A DNA stretch of 64,000 nt, taken from NCBI RefSeq assembly GCF_030272615.1, contig NC_081405.1, forward strand, positions 151,880,113-151,944,112, given 5' to 3'. The first letter of the stretch is position 1; the number at the start of each line of letters is the position of its first letter. This DNA comes from Cryptomeria japonica. Lineage: Eukaryota; Streptophyta; Pinopsida; Cupressales; Cupressaceae. Shown here in pieces: positions 47,370-58,840 of the stretch. The position numbers and the translations under genes were made by a program. Under the pieces are notes generated by a model that was given only the letters and a program-made list of their open reading frames with translations, was not told where the DNA came from and searched no databases.

Positions 47370-47551
47370 CATCTTTAGAATCACAGTCTGTTGCTTTTCA
47401 GGCTATAGAGTTTTTAAGTTCTATTTGTGATGAAGAGATTAAAATTCAGGAGGAATATGCAGAGGACTTTAGTGGAGATTCTGAGATTTTGCATTTCTAT
47501 TTTTTTATAAAACAAATATCTACCTGCAGAGGTGCAACAGTTCACTTGTGA
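47370..47551 (+). pseudogene. Importin-beta-like exon fragment
   Basis: After an intron-like acceptor (TTTGTCCCTTGCATTTAG) the frame reads TSLESQSVAFQAIEFLSSIC, then DEEIKIQEEYAEDFSGDSEI and FYFFIKQ, ending at a stop. This strongly resembles one HEAT-repeat segment of plant importin subunit beta-1 (the block AIEFWSSICDEEI..EEY..DFSGDS), which carries nuclear-import cargo. Only about 60 codons remain. Its place between the LTRs of copia C suggests captured host DNA that still carries intron sequence. An alternative is that copia C's LTRs mark two separate insertions and this is a host gene relic. Confidence 0.7.
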
Positions 47552-48389
47552 AAGCCATAGATTGAAACAAGAGGGCTCTCTTAGTGAGAGAGAGCATACT
47601 GAAAGGGGATTTTGTTCTAAATCTCAAGATGATCGTATTCTTGCCTAGGGCTTGATCTTATGATAGTAGATCCATGGTGGTCTTGGATCTAGCACTTCCA
47701 ACCATATGAGGATCATACCAGATGATGAGAGTCTCCTAAAGAAAGATATCTTCCATGATTTGGACCATGTGAGCAGGGGATGCTTCCATGACAGAGGGAG
47801 CAGCTAAGAGGATGTGCTTCTATTGATATCCGAAGATATCAATATATTGGTTCAGAGGGAGTGGACCATGTCAAGATGGTTTCTCTAGTGATCACTCAAA
47901 GGACTATGATTCATGAGATGGAGTCCCATTTATGTAGGCTGGAAGGCCTTTATGCTGACTTCTAGATCATGATATTCTTGGATAGATGAATACTTGGTGA
48001 GCTTGGAATACACCAAGAGTGATGCAGACTCCAACCTTGTATTTCATGAAAGGTCAAAGCATGTGGAGATCAAGTATCACTATGTTAGAGACATGGTGAA
48101 AAGGTATGCTATTCACTAATGTATTCTTCTTTTCAAAAGATGTTTTAAAGTGTAAACTCTTGTGATTGCATTTCTCTTTGAGAGAGACTTAAGGAGAAAG
48201 CCCTTATCTACAGCCTCTGATATGGTTCATGGTCGATGTCATGTGTGTGACTCCATGACAATTTTGGTTTAGTGCTTGATGAGGCCCTGTGAACATTATT
48301 GTGAGGTGATGATCTCTCAATAGTGAACACTTGTACATTTGATCATTATTGTAAGGTGACGATCTTACAATATTGATTGATCATACCAT
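47552..48389 (+). other. Copia C 3' interior with RNase H end remnant
   Basis: Mostly unrecognised. Near 48000-48105 short frames give LVSLEYTKSDADSN, then (in shifted frames) LVFHERSKHVEIKYHYVRDM, the typical end of copia RNase H. The rest up to the repeat array has no supported gene. Confidence 0.55.
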
Positions 48390-48800
48390 TATGATGGATA
48401 TCATGGGACGTGATATCTATGGATATGTCATAATGGTTTATATCTCTAGTAGTAATATCTATGGATATGCCATAATGGTGGATATCATGAGACGTGATAT
48501 CCATGGATAAGCCATAATGGTGGATATTAGATAAAGAGATATTCATGGTGGATTTCATGTGACGTAAAATCCGTGGACATGCCATGTAGTGATATCTATG
48601 GATATGCCATAATGGTGGGTATCACGTGAAGTGATATCTATGGATAAGCCATAATGGTGGATATTACTTGAAGAGACCTCTATGGTGGGTATCATGTGAG
48701 GTGATATCCGTGGATAAGCCATAATGGTAGATATCACATGAAGTGATGTCTATGGATTTGCCATGCTATTTGCTATCACAGTGAGGTGATACCTATGTGA
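48390..48800. repeat. Minisatellite near the 3' end of copia C
   Basis: About eight to ten degenerate copies of a unit near 40-60 bp. Core words are GTGATATCYATGGATAWGCC and ATAATGGTGGATATCA. The units contain GATATC and CCATGG-like palindromes. It sits just before the polypurine tract, in the 3' untranslated region of the element. Confidence 0.85.
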
Positions 48801-48841
48801 GTCAGACCTTAAAGTAAGATTCCTCCCTAGCTAAGAGGGAG

Positions 48842-49397
48842 TGTTGAAGATTAGCGTCGGTAAGCAATCTTTCAATCTGACTAAGTCAACTAAGTTGTCT
48901 GATCGGAATTAGACAACTTAGTTAACCAATTAATTAATATTTAGTTATGATAAAAATGGTATTAATAATTATTAATATGTGAATCGACTAATGCATGAAT
49001 CAATTCTTTGTTTAAATGTATTAACATTTCTGTAGTTAGTCGCATTAATACATGCTTCTAGGAAGAGAGACATGATGATTGGATAAGAGATGTGTTGTTT
49101 AGCACAGGCATCACATTAGGTATTTAATATCAATCTCTCCCTCCATATGAAGATCGATCAGTAGCATAAGAAAAGATAGTCCTCTTTCAGTATATAAAAT
49201 TCATACGGTATTATTAGCAGATTGAACTCCTTGTTCTGCATATTCTCTATCACCGATGTGATCTATCTATCCAGCAGATCACCATTAATAAAGCATATTG
49301 AACCTAGGGTTTAAACCAAGTTGATTCTTCTTCGAGAGGTGATTCTAGACAACTATCAGATAATTTTGAAATTATAAATCTGATCACCAAATTTAAC
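48842..49397 (+). repeat. 3' LTR of copia C
   Basis: 556 bp. Preceded by the polypurine tract CTAGCTAAGAGGGAG and followed by GTATA. It matches 37613-38173 with a few substitutions and a small deletion (near 49050). Confidence 0.9.
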
Positions 49398-49743
49398 AGT
49401 ATATCACAGCTGTATACAGTACCAGTGAATCAGTTTGGAGAACTGTATGCAGATCATCATGTGTTGCAGGGTTTGACACAGTCGCATGCTGTTATCTGTC
49501 TGTGTAATCGATGTTTATGATGTCAATAAAATATTAAAATACAGTATTTCAGTGAAGTCTTTTGTTTATAATTGAGGGTGTAGTAAGTTAGTTATACAAT
49601 GTTGTACATGTTATCATAGATGAGATCACAAGTTTTCTTTCCATTCAAGAGACCCCCGATACTCATTAATAGCTGTGTTTTATATAATTTATTTTACTGC
49701 TCACTAAGGATGCCATCATGTCTTTATTCTTCCATTTATATAG

Positions 49744-49877
49744 CAAAATGGGCACCAAAGTGTTAAAGTTTATCATTTTGTTCATGAATGTATTTGGTTG
49801 AAATTAAATTTGCCAGAGGAACAAGTATTTCCAATTACTGTGCAAATGGATTGGGATCACCTGACAAATTCCAGCAG
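49744..49877 (+). other. Possible unrecognised host exon
   Basis: It is bounded by a pyrimidine-rich acceptor ending ATATAG and a donor CAG, GTAAGC, and is open in one frame for 44 codons (QNGHQSVKVYHFVHECIWLK and onward to DWDHLTNSS). The amino-acid composition looks like real protein, but no family was recognised. It could belong to a gene interrupted by the copia C insertion upstream. Confidence 0.35.
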
Positions 49878-50779
49878 GTAAGCACTATCAATTTAGCTGA
49901 GCTGTGTTAATCTTAAAGACTACCAAGATTCCTCACTCTCCTCTCTACTCTGCCTGAGAAAGCTCAATCTCAGTCACGACAAGCTGACAGGAAGCTTTCC
50001 ATGGTTTTTTCTGTTTAAGAGGTGCATGTGTAGAGGATGCCTTGATGAAGGCATCCCCAATTTTAGGGAGAAACATGCACATGTCCCAGTTTCATTTTTT
50101 TAAAAGAGGGACAGGCGGGGAGGATTCTGTCCTTGTCCCTAGAATGTCCTAGATGTCTGAGACAAGTATCTAGGTCATTGGGGCGTGTCTCAACACAACA
50201 CAGGGCTAGACTAATATTTGTCTAATCAGAAGTAGGATAGCTGGAACTGTTTGAATATATCTTCTTTTATTTAAAATTCATAAGGGGAGCAAAAGGGCTT
50301 TCTTAAGATCGTACAACATGCAAATCAACAGTTGAAAATATGAAATAAAATTAAAAATTTATTATGCTTTAGCAATAAGTGTTATCTAGGCTTGAAGGCG
50401 TGATCCTTCCGTACCTCTGAAAATTTGAAAAAGCTCAAGGCATGCATATGCTCAGCAAGAGGAACCATATCAATACAATCCCTTTTTCCCCTAAAAATTG
50501 ATCAGAATCGTACAGTTATCAATATTCCATACTTGCTAAAACCATATACTTTAAGGAATCATTATGACCAACCACTTTTACATTCATACCTGACTTCAGT
50601 TCTTGTGTTTGCAATTCAAATTTATGGTTTACAAGTGTAGGCTTGGACATAAACTTTCCAAGTCTTCAAAATTACTTGTGTAAGACTTCTGGGCAAAGAA
50701 TGACTGATGGAGTATTAGAGGAAATTTTCAAATGTTGCAAAAGAGCATTAAATAGTAAATATGATCGGCAATTTTGCAG

Positions 50780-50875
50780 GAAATTGACAGCATATTTCAA
50801 GAAGCCATAGAAGATTCAAGCTTCCCAGTGTCATATGAGCACAAATTGAACAGTGTTGATGAAAAAGTACCTTGA
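50780..50875 (+). other. Possible terminal host exon
   Basis: After an acceptor ATTTTGCAG the frame reads EIDSIFQEAIEDSSFPVSYE, then HKLNSVDEKVP and TGA at 50873-50875. Its phase does not fit the possible exon at 49744-49877 directly, so another exon would be needed between. No family was recognised. Confidence 0.3.
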
Positions 50876-51783
50876 TAGTCTATGTTTTCTTTGAAGGAAA
50901 ACAACTCTATGGGCCAATAAACCATAACAGACAGAGATGATTTCCCTTGACCATGACTCCCACAAACATGTATACTGGAGAGGTGCAAGTATGAGTATTG
51001 TCCAATAGGAGGACAGGGACACCATTAGCATACATGAATAAATGAATAAGGGTATGGCTATATTTTATATAAATGTAATCACCAAAACTTTTTGGTAAAG
51101 CTATATTGCATATAAATGTAGTCACCGAGCTATTTTTGCTTCTATTCTTGCCAATCACCCTTGTTGTTCTTTGGAGTATCCAAATATCATTTCTTGGGGT
51201 TATGACACAAAAGGAGTCTATTCTATTAGTCTTGGATATCATTCCTTACAACAATGGATAAGAGGGAATTGTGCTTCTCCTTGGTGGAGGAGGATTGATG
51301 CAGGAGCATCCTTGGTATAACGATAATTGGCATCAACCATAATGGAAGTATTTTAATTTTGATTTTCTAAGGGCATGAGCATCCATCGATTTAAGAATTT
51401 TGTCAGATGTTGTAGTTGCAACTGCCCCGGTGGACAAGTATGCAAATGTGGAACCATAACCAGCACGTAGACTGTTTGACAAAATGTTTCATGGATTGCA
51501 AGGATAGCAAGATATGCATAAATGGATTGGTGAAAAGGCTTAATAAATTTTCAAGCAAATCAATTGGCTGGCGACCTTTGCCACATCAGCCCATGCCAAA
51601 ATGGGAGCATTGAAATAGGGTATGGAAATTATCGAATGGTTGAGTAGATTCTCTGGCAGTTAGAAGACATAGTCTTATTTCTAATTAATGACTATAATTA
51701 TACTTACGTTATAACTGAAGGAAGGGAACACAAATTGAATGAAAACTAGGTGTGCATGGGAGTAGTGGTGAAAAAATTAAAAG

Positions 51784-51981
51784 TGCAGGTGGCTACACAT
51801 GGAGGAGAAACCTAAGATGAAGGAGAGTTGATTAGGGCGGTTGAAGGAGGAGAGGAGAAGGTTTGATGGGATGGAAAGAAAGTGCAGGTGGCTACATATG
51901 GAGGAGAAACCTAAGATGAAGGACAGTTGATTAGGGTGGCTGAAGCAAGAGAGGAGAAGATTTGATGGGAAGGAAAGAGAA
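51784..51981. repeat. 99-bp tandem duplication
   Basis: Two copies start GCAGGTGGCTACAYATGGAG at 51784 and 51883 and differ at only several bases. Purine-rich, no convincing coding frame. Confidence 0.85.
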
Positions 51982-52425
51982 GGATGCTGCGTAGCATTAG
52001 CAGGGGAAGGTGCGTAGCACAAGAGTAGCAAGGAAAGAAGGTGACCAAGAGGAGATAACAAGGGGTTGCGTAGGCATAAGAGGAATTTTTTGCAGATTTT
52101 AGAGGGAATTTTTTGCAGATTTTAGAGGTGCCAAACCTGCAAAGAATGAATGGGAATGAGGAGATGGACTTTGGGAGAGGGTGCGTAGAGGTTAAAAGGG
52201 GACATTTGGAAGGAGTTCTGCATGTGAACAGAGGAAGGGTGCAAAGATTATTTGAATAAGGCATTGAAGATATTGAAAGTTGCAGGTTGTGGTTTGTGGG
52301 AGAGAGCAGAGGTCAGTATGAATGGCATTGTTTTTGTAAAGTTATTATAATATAACTGTTGTGTTGAAATTTATTTGAATAAAATTGTTTCATTTTGTAA
52401 TGTAAGTTTTGTAATAAAAACAGAG

Positions 52426-53089
52426 TGTTAGGATTCCCAAAGATACTGAGAGGGGGGGGTGAATCAGTATCTAACCGGTAATAATATTTTCTTAACTTAT
52501 AACATGAAAAGCATATTAAAACTGTGTACCAGTAAACTAGAAATAATGCAGCAAATAAGAATAACAACCACAAAATGAAAAACACGCCATAACACAATAT
52601 TTTAACGAGGAAACCCAGTGTGGGAAAAACCTTGGTGGGATTTGTGACCCACAATATTCACTTAATGGCCAATAAGAGAATATTACTGCTACAATAGGAG
52701 CCTGCACATGCAGGAAGGCCAAGTGCCTAGAGCTCACTACTCAATTACAAAAGAAGTCACACTGACTTACAAAAATGGATTATACTAATCCAATGTCTTG
52801 TACTGCTTCAGATTAGCATCTGCTATGCCAGATTCAGTACCGGTTTAAGCTCTGCTACATACATAAACCATTATCCAATAATTCGCATATTAGGTCTGCT
52901 ACCTTCTATTCATATTTCGCGTATTCTACTTACAAAATGATCTACAATGATCTCATACATATGTCATGTTACAATCCGCCATGTCGGCTTTACAAAAGAT
53001 TTTACAAATAATTACAAAATACATTAATACAAAATTGTTGTCGGCCAGGGTGCCGGTATTCTTCTTTTTGGTGCTAGTGATCTGTGTGT
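52426..53089 (-). repeat. Copia LTR, minus strand (cut by gypsy H)
   Basis: The + strand starts TGTTAGGATTCCC followed by GATACTGAGAGGGGGGGG, the complement of the C-tract found at the 3' end of D's LTRs. The module AACGAGGAAACCC..GGGAAAAACCTTGG follows at about 52595-52640. The other end is not seen because the gypsy H LTR begins at 53090. It is probably the remains of a D-related copia. Confidence 0.6.
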
Positions 53090-53713
53090 TGTTGTGACCT
53101 TTTCACACATCGCCCCATTGCTAACGGGGACACCCTCTTTTTCAGCCTTCCTGTGTTGTTAGGTTAGGGTTTTGGCTACTTAGTGGGCAATTTTGCGTTT
53201 CCCGTGCCTGAGTCTCGGAGTTTTGATCATGCCTAGTGCCATCTAGGGTTTTTGAAGTGTTAGGATCAAGTTGCAAAAGATGATATTTTTAATGATCCTA
53301 AGTTTTGCTAAGTGTTTGACCTTTTGAACGTTAATGTGTTTTTAAACATGCGCATCAAGTGATTTTAAAGTGCCAAGGTATTCGCAAACCTTTTGGAGTT
53401 GTTTTCTCGCTCCTAAGGTAATATTTAAGTTGGTTTCGCACTTTATTCCAATATTTTCCTAGCATTTTGCTCATATTTTTGGAAAATTAGTCTAAGTCCA
53501 GTTAAATTTAAAGTTGCTAAGTGATTTTGAGTGGTTAAAATGATAAAATCCTAAGGGAAATTCATATTCCAAGGGTTAAAGGGTCAAATTCCATGCTAGA
53601 GGTGCTTTTCCCCTCACATTCCAGACTACCCACCCCATTCCCCCACTCAAAATCCATACTACACATGGGTTTCCCCTGAAATCCATACTGGCTACTATTT
53701 TCCCCCACTGTTT

Positions 53714-54265
53714 ATCCAAACTGCCATCGAATTTCCCCTGGAAGTGTTAAATTTGGCTAAGTGTCAGGATTTATCCAAACTGCCATCGTTTTTCCACCAA
53801 GAGTGCGGACTAGAGTGCAAGGATAATTCCATGCCTGGGTCGATTTTCCACCAGGATTTTTGTGACAACTAAGTGAGGATTTTTGTTCGGATTTTCATCC
53901 AAACGGATCGATTTTCCCCTCAGCATTTTTGTAAGGATTTTTGTCTGGATTTTCATCCAAACACGGATCAATTTTCCACTAGGAATATTTTGAAGAGTTT
54001 TGAGTCCGGATTTTCATCCAGACTGAGGTCGAAATTCCACCAGGGAGGTTTTTTCCAAGTTAAGTGAGTTTTGAGTGTGGACTTTTGTCCAAACTCATAT
54101 CAATTTTCCCCTGGGAGGTTTTTGTGTGCATTTTGATGAATTTATGCATGGATTTTTATCCAAGCATGGGTCGAATTTCCCTTATAAGGCAAATTTTGAC
54201 ACTTATGTGATTTTTAAAGGGATTTTTCAATCCCAACTGATAGCGATTTTCCCCTGGAGGCTTTA
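53714..54265. repeat. Palindrome-centred tandem array in the H LTR
   Basis: About nine degenerate units contain GGATTTTCATCCAAAC, then TCGATTTTCCCCT. Inner positions are near 53714, 53773, 53833, 53897, 53956, 54016, 54087, 54159 and 54228, so spacing is about 59-64 bp and then about 70 bp. GGATTTTCATCC is itself an inverted repeat. It lies upstream of the TATA-like site. Confidence 0.75.
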
Positions 54266-57009
54266 TTTTGGATTTAAATTGTAATATTTTAATAAATAAG
54301 CCCCATTTAATTGTTTTTAAATAGTTATTAATGATTATTTAAAATTTAAAAGCAAAATTTAATAACTTGCAATAATTATTAAATGTTTGAACCTTCTAGA
54401 AGCAAGTTAGGGTTTCACCAAGCAACTATTTATACAAGTGTTTTATCCCACATTGCTTGTGTGGTGAAAGTGAAAGATGAAAGCAAGTATATGAGAGGAA
54501 CTTCAGCATTATTTTATTATTATTTATGCCAGGTGTCTCCATGAAAGCGATTTTTTCTCCAAGTTGGGCGAATTTTTAGCAAGGCGTTTTTGTGAAGTGT
54601 GGGATTGAGGATTTATTTTCCTCCATTTTTTCCAACTTGCTGATTTATTCCTCTTGGCTGCCATTAAAAACCAGTTTCAGATTTTCGATTTTGCTAAGTT
54701 TGGCGATTTTTTTCCAAATTTAGCATTTTTTGGTGAAAGTTGGCAATTTCATGTTTGGAGACTTGGGCGATTTTTCCTCCACCATTTCTGCTTGTTGTTC
54801 AGACCTTCATTGCTGCAGATTGCTACCATTAACAACATTTTTCAGAATTCTGAAAATTTTGATTTTTGCAAAGGAAGGCAATTTTTTGTGTTTGGGGTAT
54901 TGTTGACATGTATTTTGTACATTATCAAACACAGAATAGAATACCCAAGGGTACCTTATCCTCTCTTGAATAAAGCCTCTGATTGCTGAAGATATCGCGA
55001 AAAAGGATCAATCAGGATGACTTCAAGGTTCTTGTATGTAGGGTCTCTACGTGTGGATAAGCTCTCTGTGGTATGATGTGATTTGCTGGAATCACAAGGG
55101 GACTTACATTTGATGCCTGAACTTCTGATCTGCTTTGAATATTGTTGGAACACAGGCTCTTACTAGCTTAGATTTGAAAAAAGGAAAAAAGATGAGGGCG
55201 AGGAAAGAATCTAATCCTAACACTAAGAATGTAAGAGCAATGAATGATCTTTGATTGAATTCTAACTAGGTCTTGTTTTGACATCGCAGGACCATCTCCA
55301 CAAGGCTAGTGCGATCTTCGAAGGAAAACTTTATGATGTTCAAATCATCACTGCAGGCATAGACACCATCAGGTTGATGCATATCAATGAAGAAGCGACA
55401 ATTGAAGTTAAGCTTAAGCTGAACGATTCCAGTTGACTACGCAAGGCAAGTCTGCAATCAACAAACTGCTAGTAGTATGGATATACGAATTTCACCATCA
55501 ATCAAGCACATTTCTTCCACTCATCTAATAACATGAAATCAAACATGAGAAGTATAAAGACCATGCAAATTGTCGAATCGACCCATAAATTTCACCATTT
55601 CTTCAATGAAGTTTTACAAGTCTCTTACAACAACATCTTGGCAACAACCTTTGCCTTCTCTCTCCACTCTACTCTAATTGCTATTCTATCTTATTACTTA
55701 TCTATTTCTAATTACTTCCAACTATTTACTATCTCCTAATTGCCTCTCATTCCCCCTTTACAAAATGAAATTGCCAGGGCTTATATAGTGCCCTCAATAC
55801 AATTCGATGGCTTAGATCAATTCGAGATCGATGGCCAAGATTTTACAATGAAAACCCTAATTAGGGTTTGTTACAACCATTACATAACATTTAATGCTTG
55901 ACCAATGAAACAATTGTATTGCTTGGACACATGTCCTCTCTGGAAAAATCGACCAATGGATAGTCGGGGTAGGTACATCGGAGTTTGTGCCACCTTCCAT
56001 GAGTTAGGTACATTGAATCTGGACATGTTGAGGTGGACCACACTGACTGGAGAAGTGATGACTAGGATGCCACCTCGTCTGACACTTGTAACTTGGTAAA
56101 TATTCAACTTGATGTTGTTGAGAAGCTAGCTTTAATTAATTCATCTGGAACTATCTGCTTCTTCAACGAACCCTTGTTCTAACTTCTTGTGTCCTTGATG
56201 TGCAAGATGATTGATGTACCTCGCCTTGGAATGCTGGATTGGAAGAGGTCGCCCTTGTTGATGTTAGTCCAAAGAAGGCCGTCCTTGTCGATGCTAGGCT
56301 GGATCGAAGAAGGTCGTCCTTGTCCTTGTTTGATCATCCTTGGAGGAGACCGTCCTTGATCTGGCTTGATTTCCCTTGAGGAGAGCCTTCCGACTTGTAG
56401 ATCCTTCAAGCTTGGGAGTCGCCATCTTGATACCTACACAACATTTCAAAATTAGTAACATGATTTGCAACGTGGAAATATAGACTAGAAAGAGGATTTA
56501 AGTTTTAAATTAGGAAACCTCATGATAAATCTTAGAATTATCATTTCCTAAATAACCATGCAATACTTAGACTTTTCTAAAAAATGTCTAAAAAATCAAA
56601 CCTTGAATAAGGGTGTCAAGATGATTTTGCCATACCTCCTCTTGAGAATTAACTCTAAGAAATGATGTAAAAATAGATGAATTTTGCTAGGCAAAGTGTA
56701 GATCAAAGCTCTCCCTTGGATAAAATTGCGCCTCCATTAGCTTGGAAAAGAACTCCATCTTCCACTAGCTTCTTCAAAAATCTGGAAATTCGCCTTCAAA
56801 TACCTTCAAAACATTGGAAATTATCCTCCAATCTAGCAAGAAATTCTCCTCTCCAATAGCCTTCAAGATGAATTTCGCCTTCCTTAGTCTCCACACTTGG
56901 TAGAAATTCGCTCCACACAAGCTAGATTTCGCACCTCCTTCCTTGCTTCTCCAAATCACACTTGAAACAATGAGTGAATGATTTGAATAATAAAAAAAAC
57001 ACACCCCAA

Positions 57010-57018
57010 ATATATAGA
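57010..57018 (-). promoter_or_regulatory. TATA-like element of the giant solo LTR
   Basis: The minus strand reads GCGCTCTATATATTTGGGG about 340 bp downstream of the hairpin array. This mirrors the array-to-TATA order in the left giant LTR (14508). Confidence 0.5.
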
Positions 57019-57357
57019 GCGCTCACCTTCTACTTACCCATGGGCCGACTTGAAAAAATAGGCCAAAAGATAAATAAAAATTAATAAAAGAAGAGGCCGA
57101 CTTGATAAAAACATTAAATAATACCCCAAGCGCTCCAATTTTATTTTTAATTTAATAATAATTAATTTTAAATGCCTTTATAATTAGAAAAATTCGATTT
57201 TTTAAAGGCTAAATTAATCAATTAAATGCCTTGTGCGCACCCATTAAATGGCAATTTTAATTAAAAATATCAAGGCTCATCGAAATTTAGCACTTAATGC
57301 AATTTGAAAATGAGGTTGGCGCCTAGACATGGGAAGAATAATGAATATTAACCTCGT

Positions 57358-58840
57358 CGCTCTGGTCCCTGGGAGAGGGACAGGAGCGCTTTAGCATTTT
57401 GGTCTTGTATTTCTCGCTTCTTACGTTCAAAGTCACTTCCTTTACGTCCAAATTGGCATTTTAATTGGGAACCTTGAGCTTGGACTATTTGATCTTTTGA
57501 ATGAATGCCTCTTGAACCACTTTCGCCCTGGTCCTTGATTGAAGGACAGGAGCGATTTTTGCTTTTCTTCCTTAGTCTTTGTCTTCTAAACCATCAAATC
57601 AATTTGCGAAGTAAGGAATGATCATCCTTGTTTGTCTTGCGCATGCTTAACTCGTCCTTTGCAAGGCAAATTTGATATTCAAGTGATTTTCGCACTGGTC
57701 CCTTGGAGAGGGATAGGAGCGAACTTTGTGTTTGAGCTCAAAATTGTCAACTTTTGTCGTTAACTCTTTGTTCACCATCCTCTTAAAGACATCTTCGATC
57801 TTGTGTAACCTTGCCTTGACGTAGTTTTGAAGGAAATGACTGTTTTAATGAATATCGCCCTGGTCCTTGACTGAAGGACAGGAGCGAACTTGCATTTATA
57901 AGCTCATTTGCGTTTTGCCAATTTTCAAATTTGTCTTCAACGTATTCATTATGCTCCCCTTTACTCATCTTTGACATGAAACTCACTTTAACTTCGTGGG
58001 AAATTTGTCTTAGGAGAAAATCGCTCTGGTCCCTTGGAGAGGGACAGGAGCGCCTAGGACAAAATAGGCTTCACTGGCTTTTTGCAATCTTCAAAATTAT
58101 CTTCAATAGAGTGGTTACGCCTCCTTTTACTTGCCTCAAACTTAAAAACTTTCTTCACCTTCGCCAAAACTTGTCCTTTAAGCAAATCGCTCTGGTCCCT
58201 GGGAGAGGGACAGGAGCTATCATTGAAATTCACCCTGGTCCCTGGCAGAGGGACAGGAGCGATTTTGACTTTTGAGTAGATTTTCTCCATCGAGGTGCAC
58301 TCAAATTATATTCAACTGATAAAACACACTTTCTTTGTTCTCCTCAAATCGCGAAATCATCAAAATCTTGCAAGGATAAAGCAATCTTGGATTTGAAGCT
58401 CCGGTCCTTCAGTGAGGGACAAGAGCGATTTTTGCTCTCAGGGCCAAATCTTTTTACTTTCCACTTCAAATTTCCTTTGCTGAAGAAAATATCATCTCTT
58501 TACATGCCATGAATAAAAGTTCGAGTCCAAACAAGGTCTAAAAATGTGTATATGAATAAAATCGCTCTGGTCCCTTGGTGAGGGACAGGAGCGAATTTAC
58601 CTTTCTAGACAAATACTCCATCATTTCATCGTCCTTAATCAAGTCTAGATGCTCTATCACGTTCATTTTGTCCTCCATCATGCCTTTGATGTCTCAATTT
58701 GTCCAAACAAGGTCAGGAATGACTCCACTAAGCCTTTTCGCTCTGGACCCTTGGTGAGGGACAGGAGCGATTCGCCTTGGACCCTTGGAGAGGGACATGA
58801 GCGCTTTTCGCTCTGGACCCTCAGTGAAGGTCAGGAGCGA
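57358..58840. repeat. Phased hairpin array in the giant solo LTR (right copy)
   Basis: Twelve inverted repeats of about 31 bp, CGCTCTGGTCCCT..AGGGACAGGAGCG, start at 57358, 57524, 57691, 57856, 58022, 58188, 58231, 58397, 58563, 58739, 58773 and 58809. Intervals: 166, 167, 165, 166, 166, 43, 166, 166, 176, 34 and 36 bp. The inter-hairpin DNA is much less conserved than the hairpins. Short open frames across it are not genes. Confidence 0.92.

Larger units (their letters stand above)
37613..49397 (+). mobile_element. Copia element C (chimeric, holds copia D)
   Basis: Matching LTRs (37613-38173, 561 bp; 48842-49397, 556 bp), a primer-binding site TGGTATCAAAGC at 38174-38185 and a polypurine tract CTAGCTAAGAGGGAG at 48827-48841 define it. 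Flanks GTATG and GTATA match at 4 of 5. Without nested D (38974-46592 plus its target copy) the interior is only about 3 kb. It lacks recognisable pol apart from a short RNase H end at about 48000-48110, and it carries an importin-beta-like fragment at 47370-47551. It is therefore a non-autonomous derivative. Confidence 0.85.
49398..52425. other. Probable host intergenic or intronic DNA
   Basis: No LTR retrotransposon domains. Two short stretches with splice-site context and open frames (49744-49877, 50780-50875) may be exons. A 99-bp tandem duplication (51784-51981) and a 24-bp duplication (52080-52128) are present. Short open frames near 51416-51613 have no recognisable family. Confidence 0.45.

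Noticed and set aside
57931-58290. Overlapping small open frames through the hairpin array
   Set aside because: They occur on both strands and contain the translated hairpin repeat, so they are shadows of the array.
57358-58840. CRISPR-like array (regular repeats with spacers)
   Set aside because: Spacing is regular, but spacers are 130 bp or more, repeats are degenerate inverted repeats inside an LTR with target duplications, no cas genes exist, and the DNA is plant nuclear.
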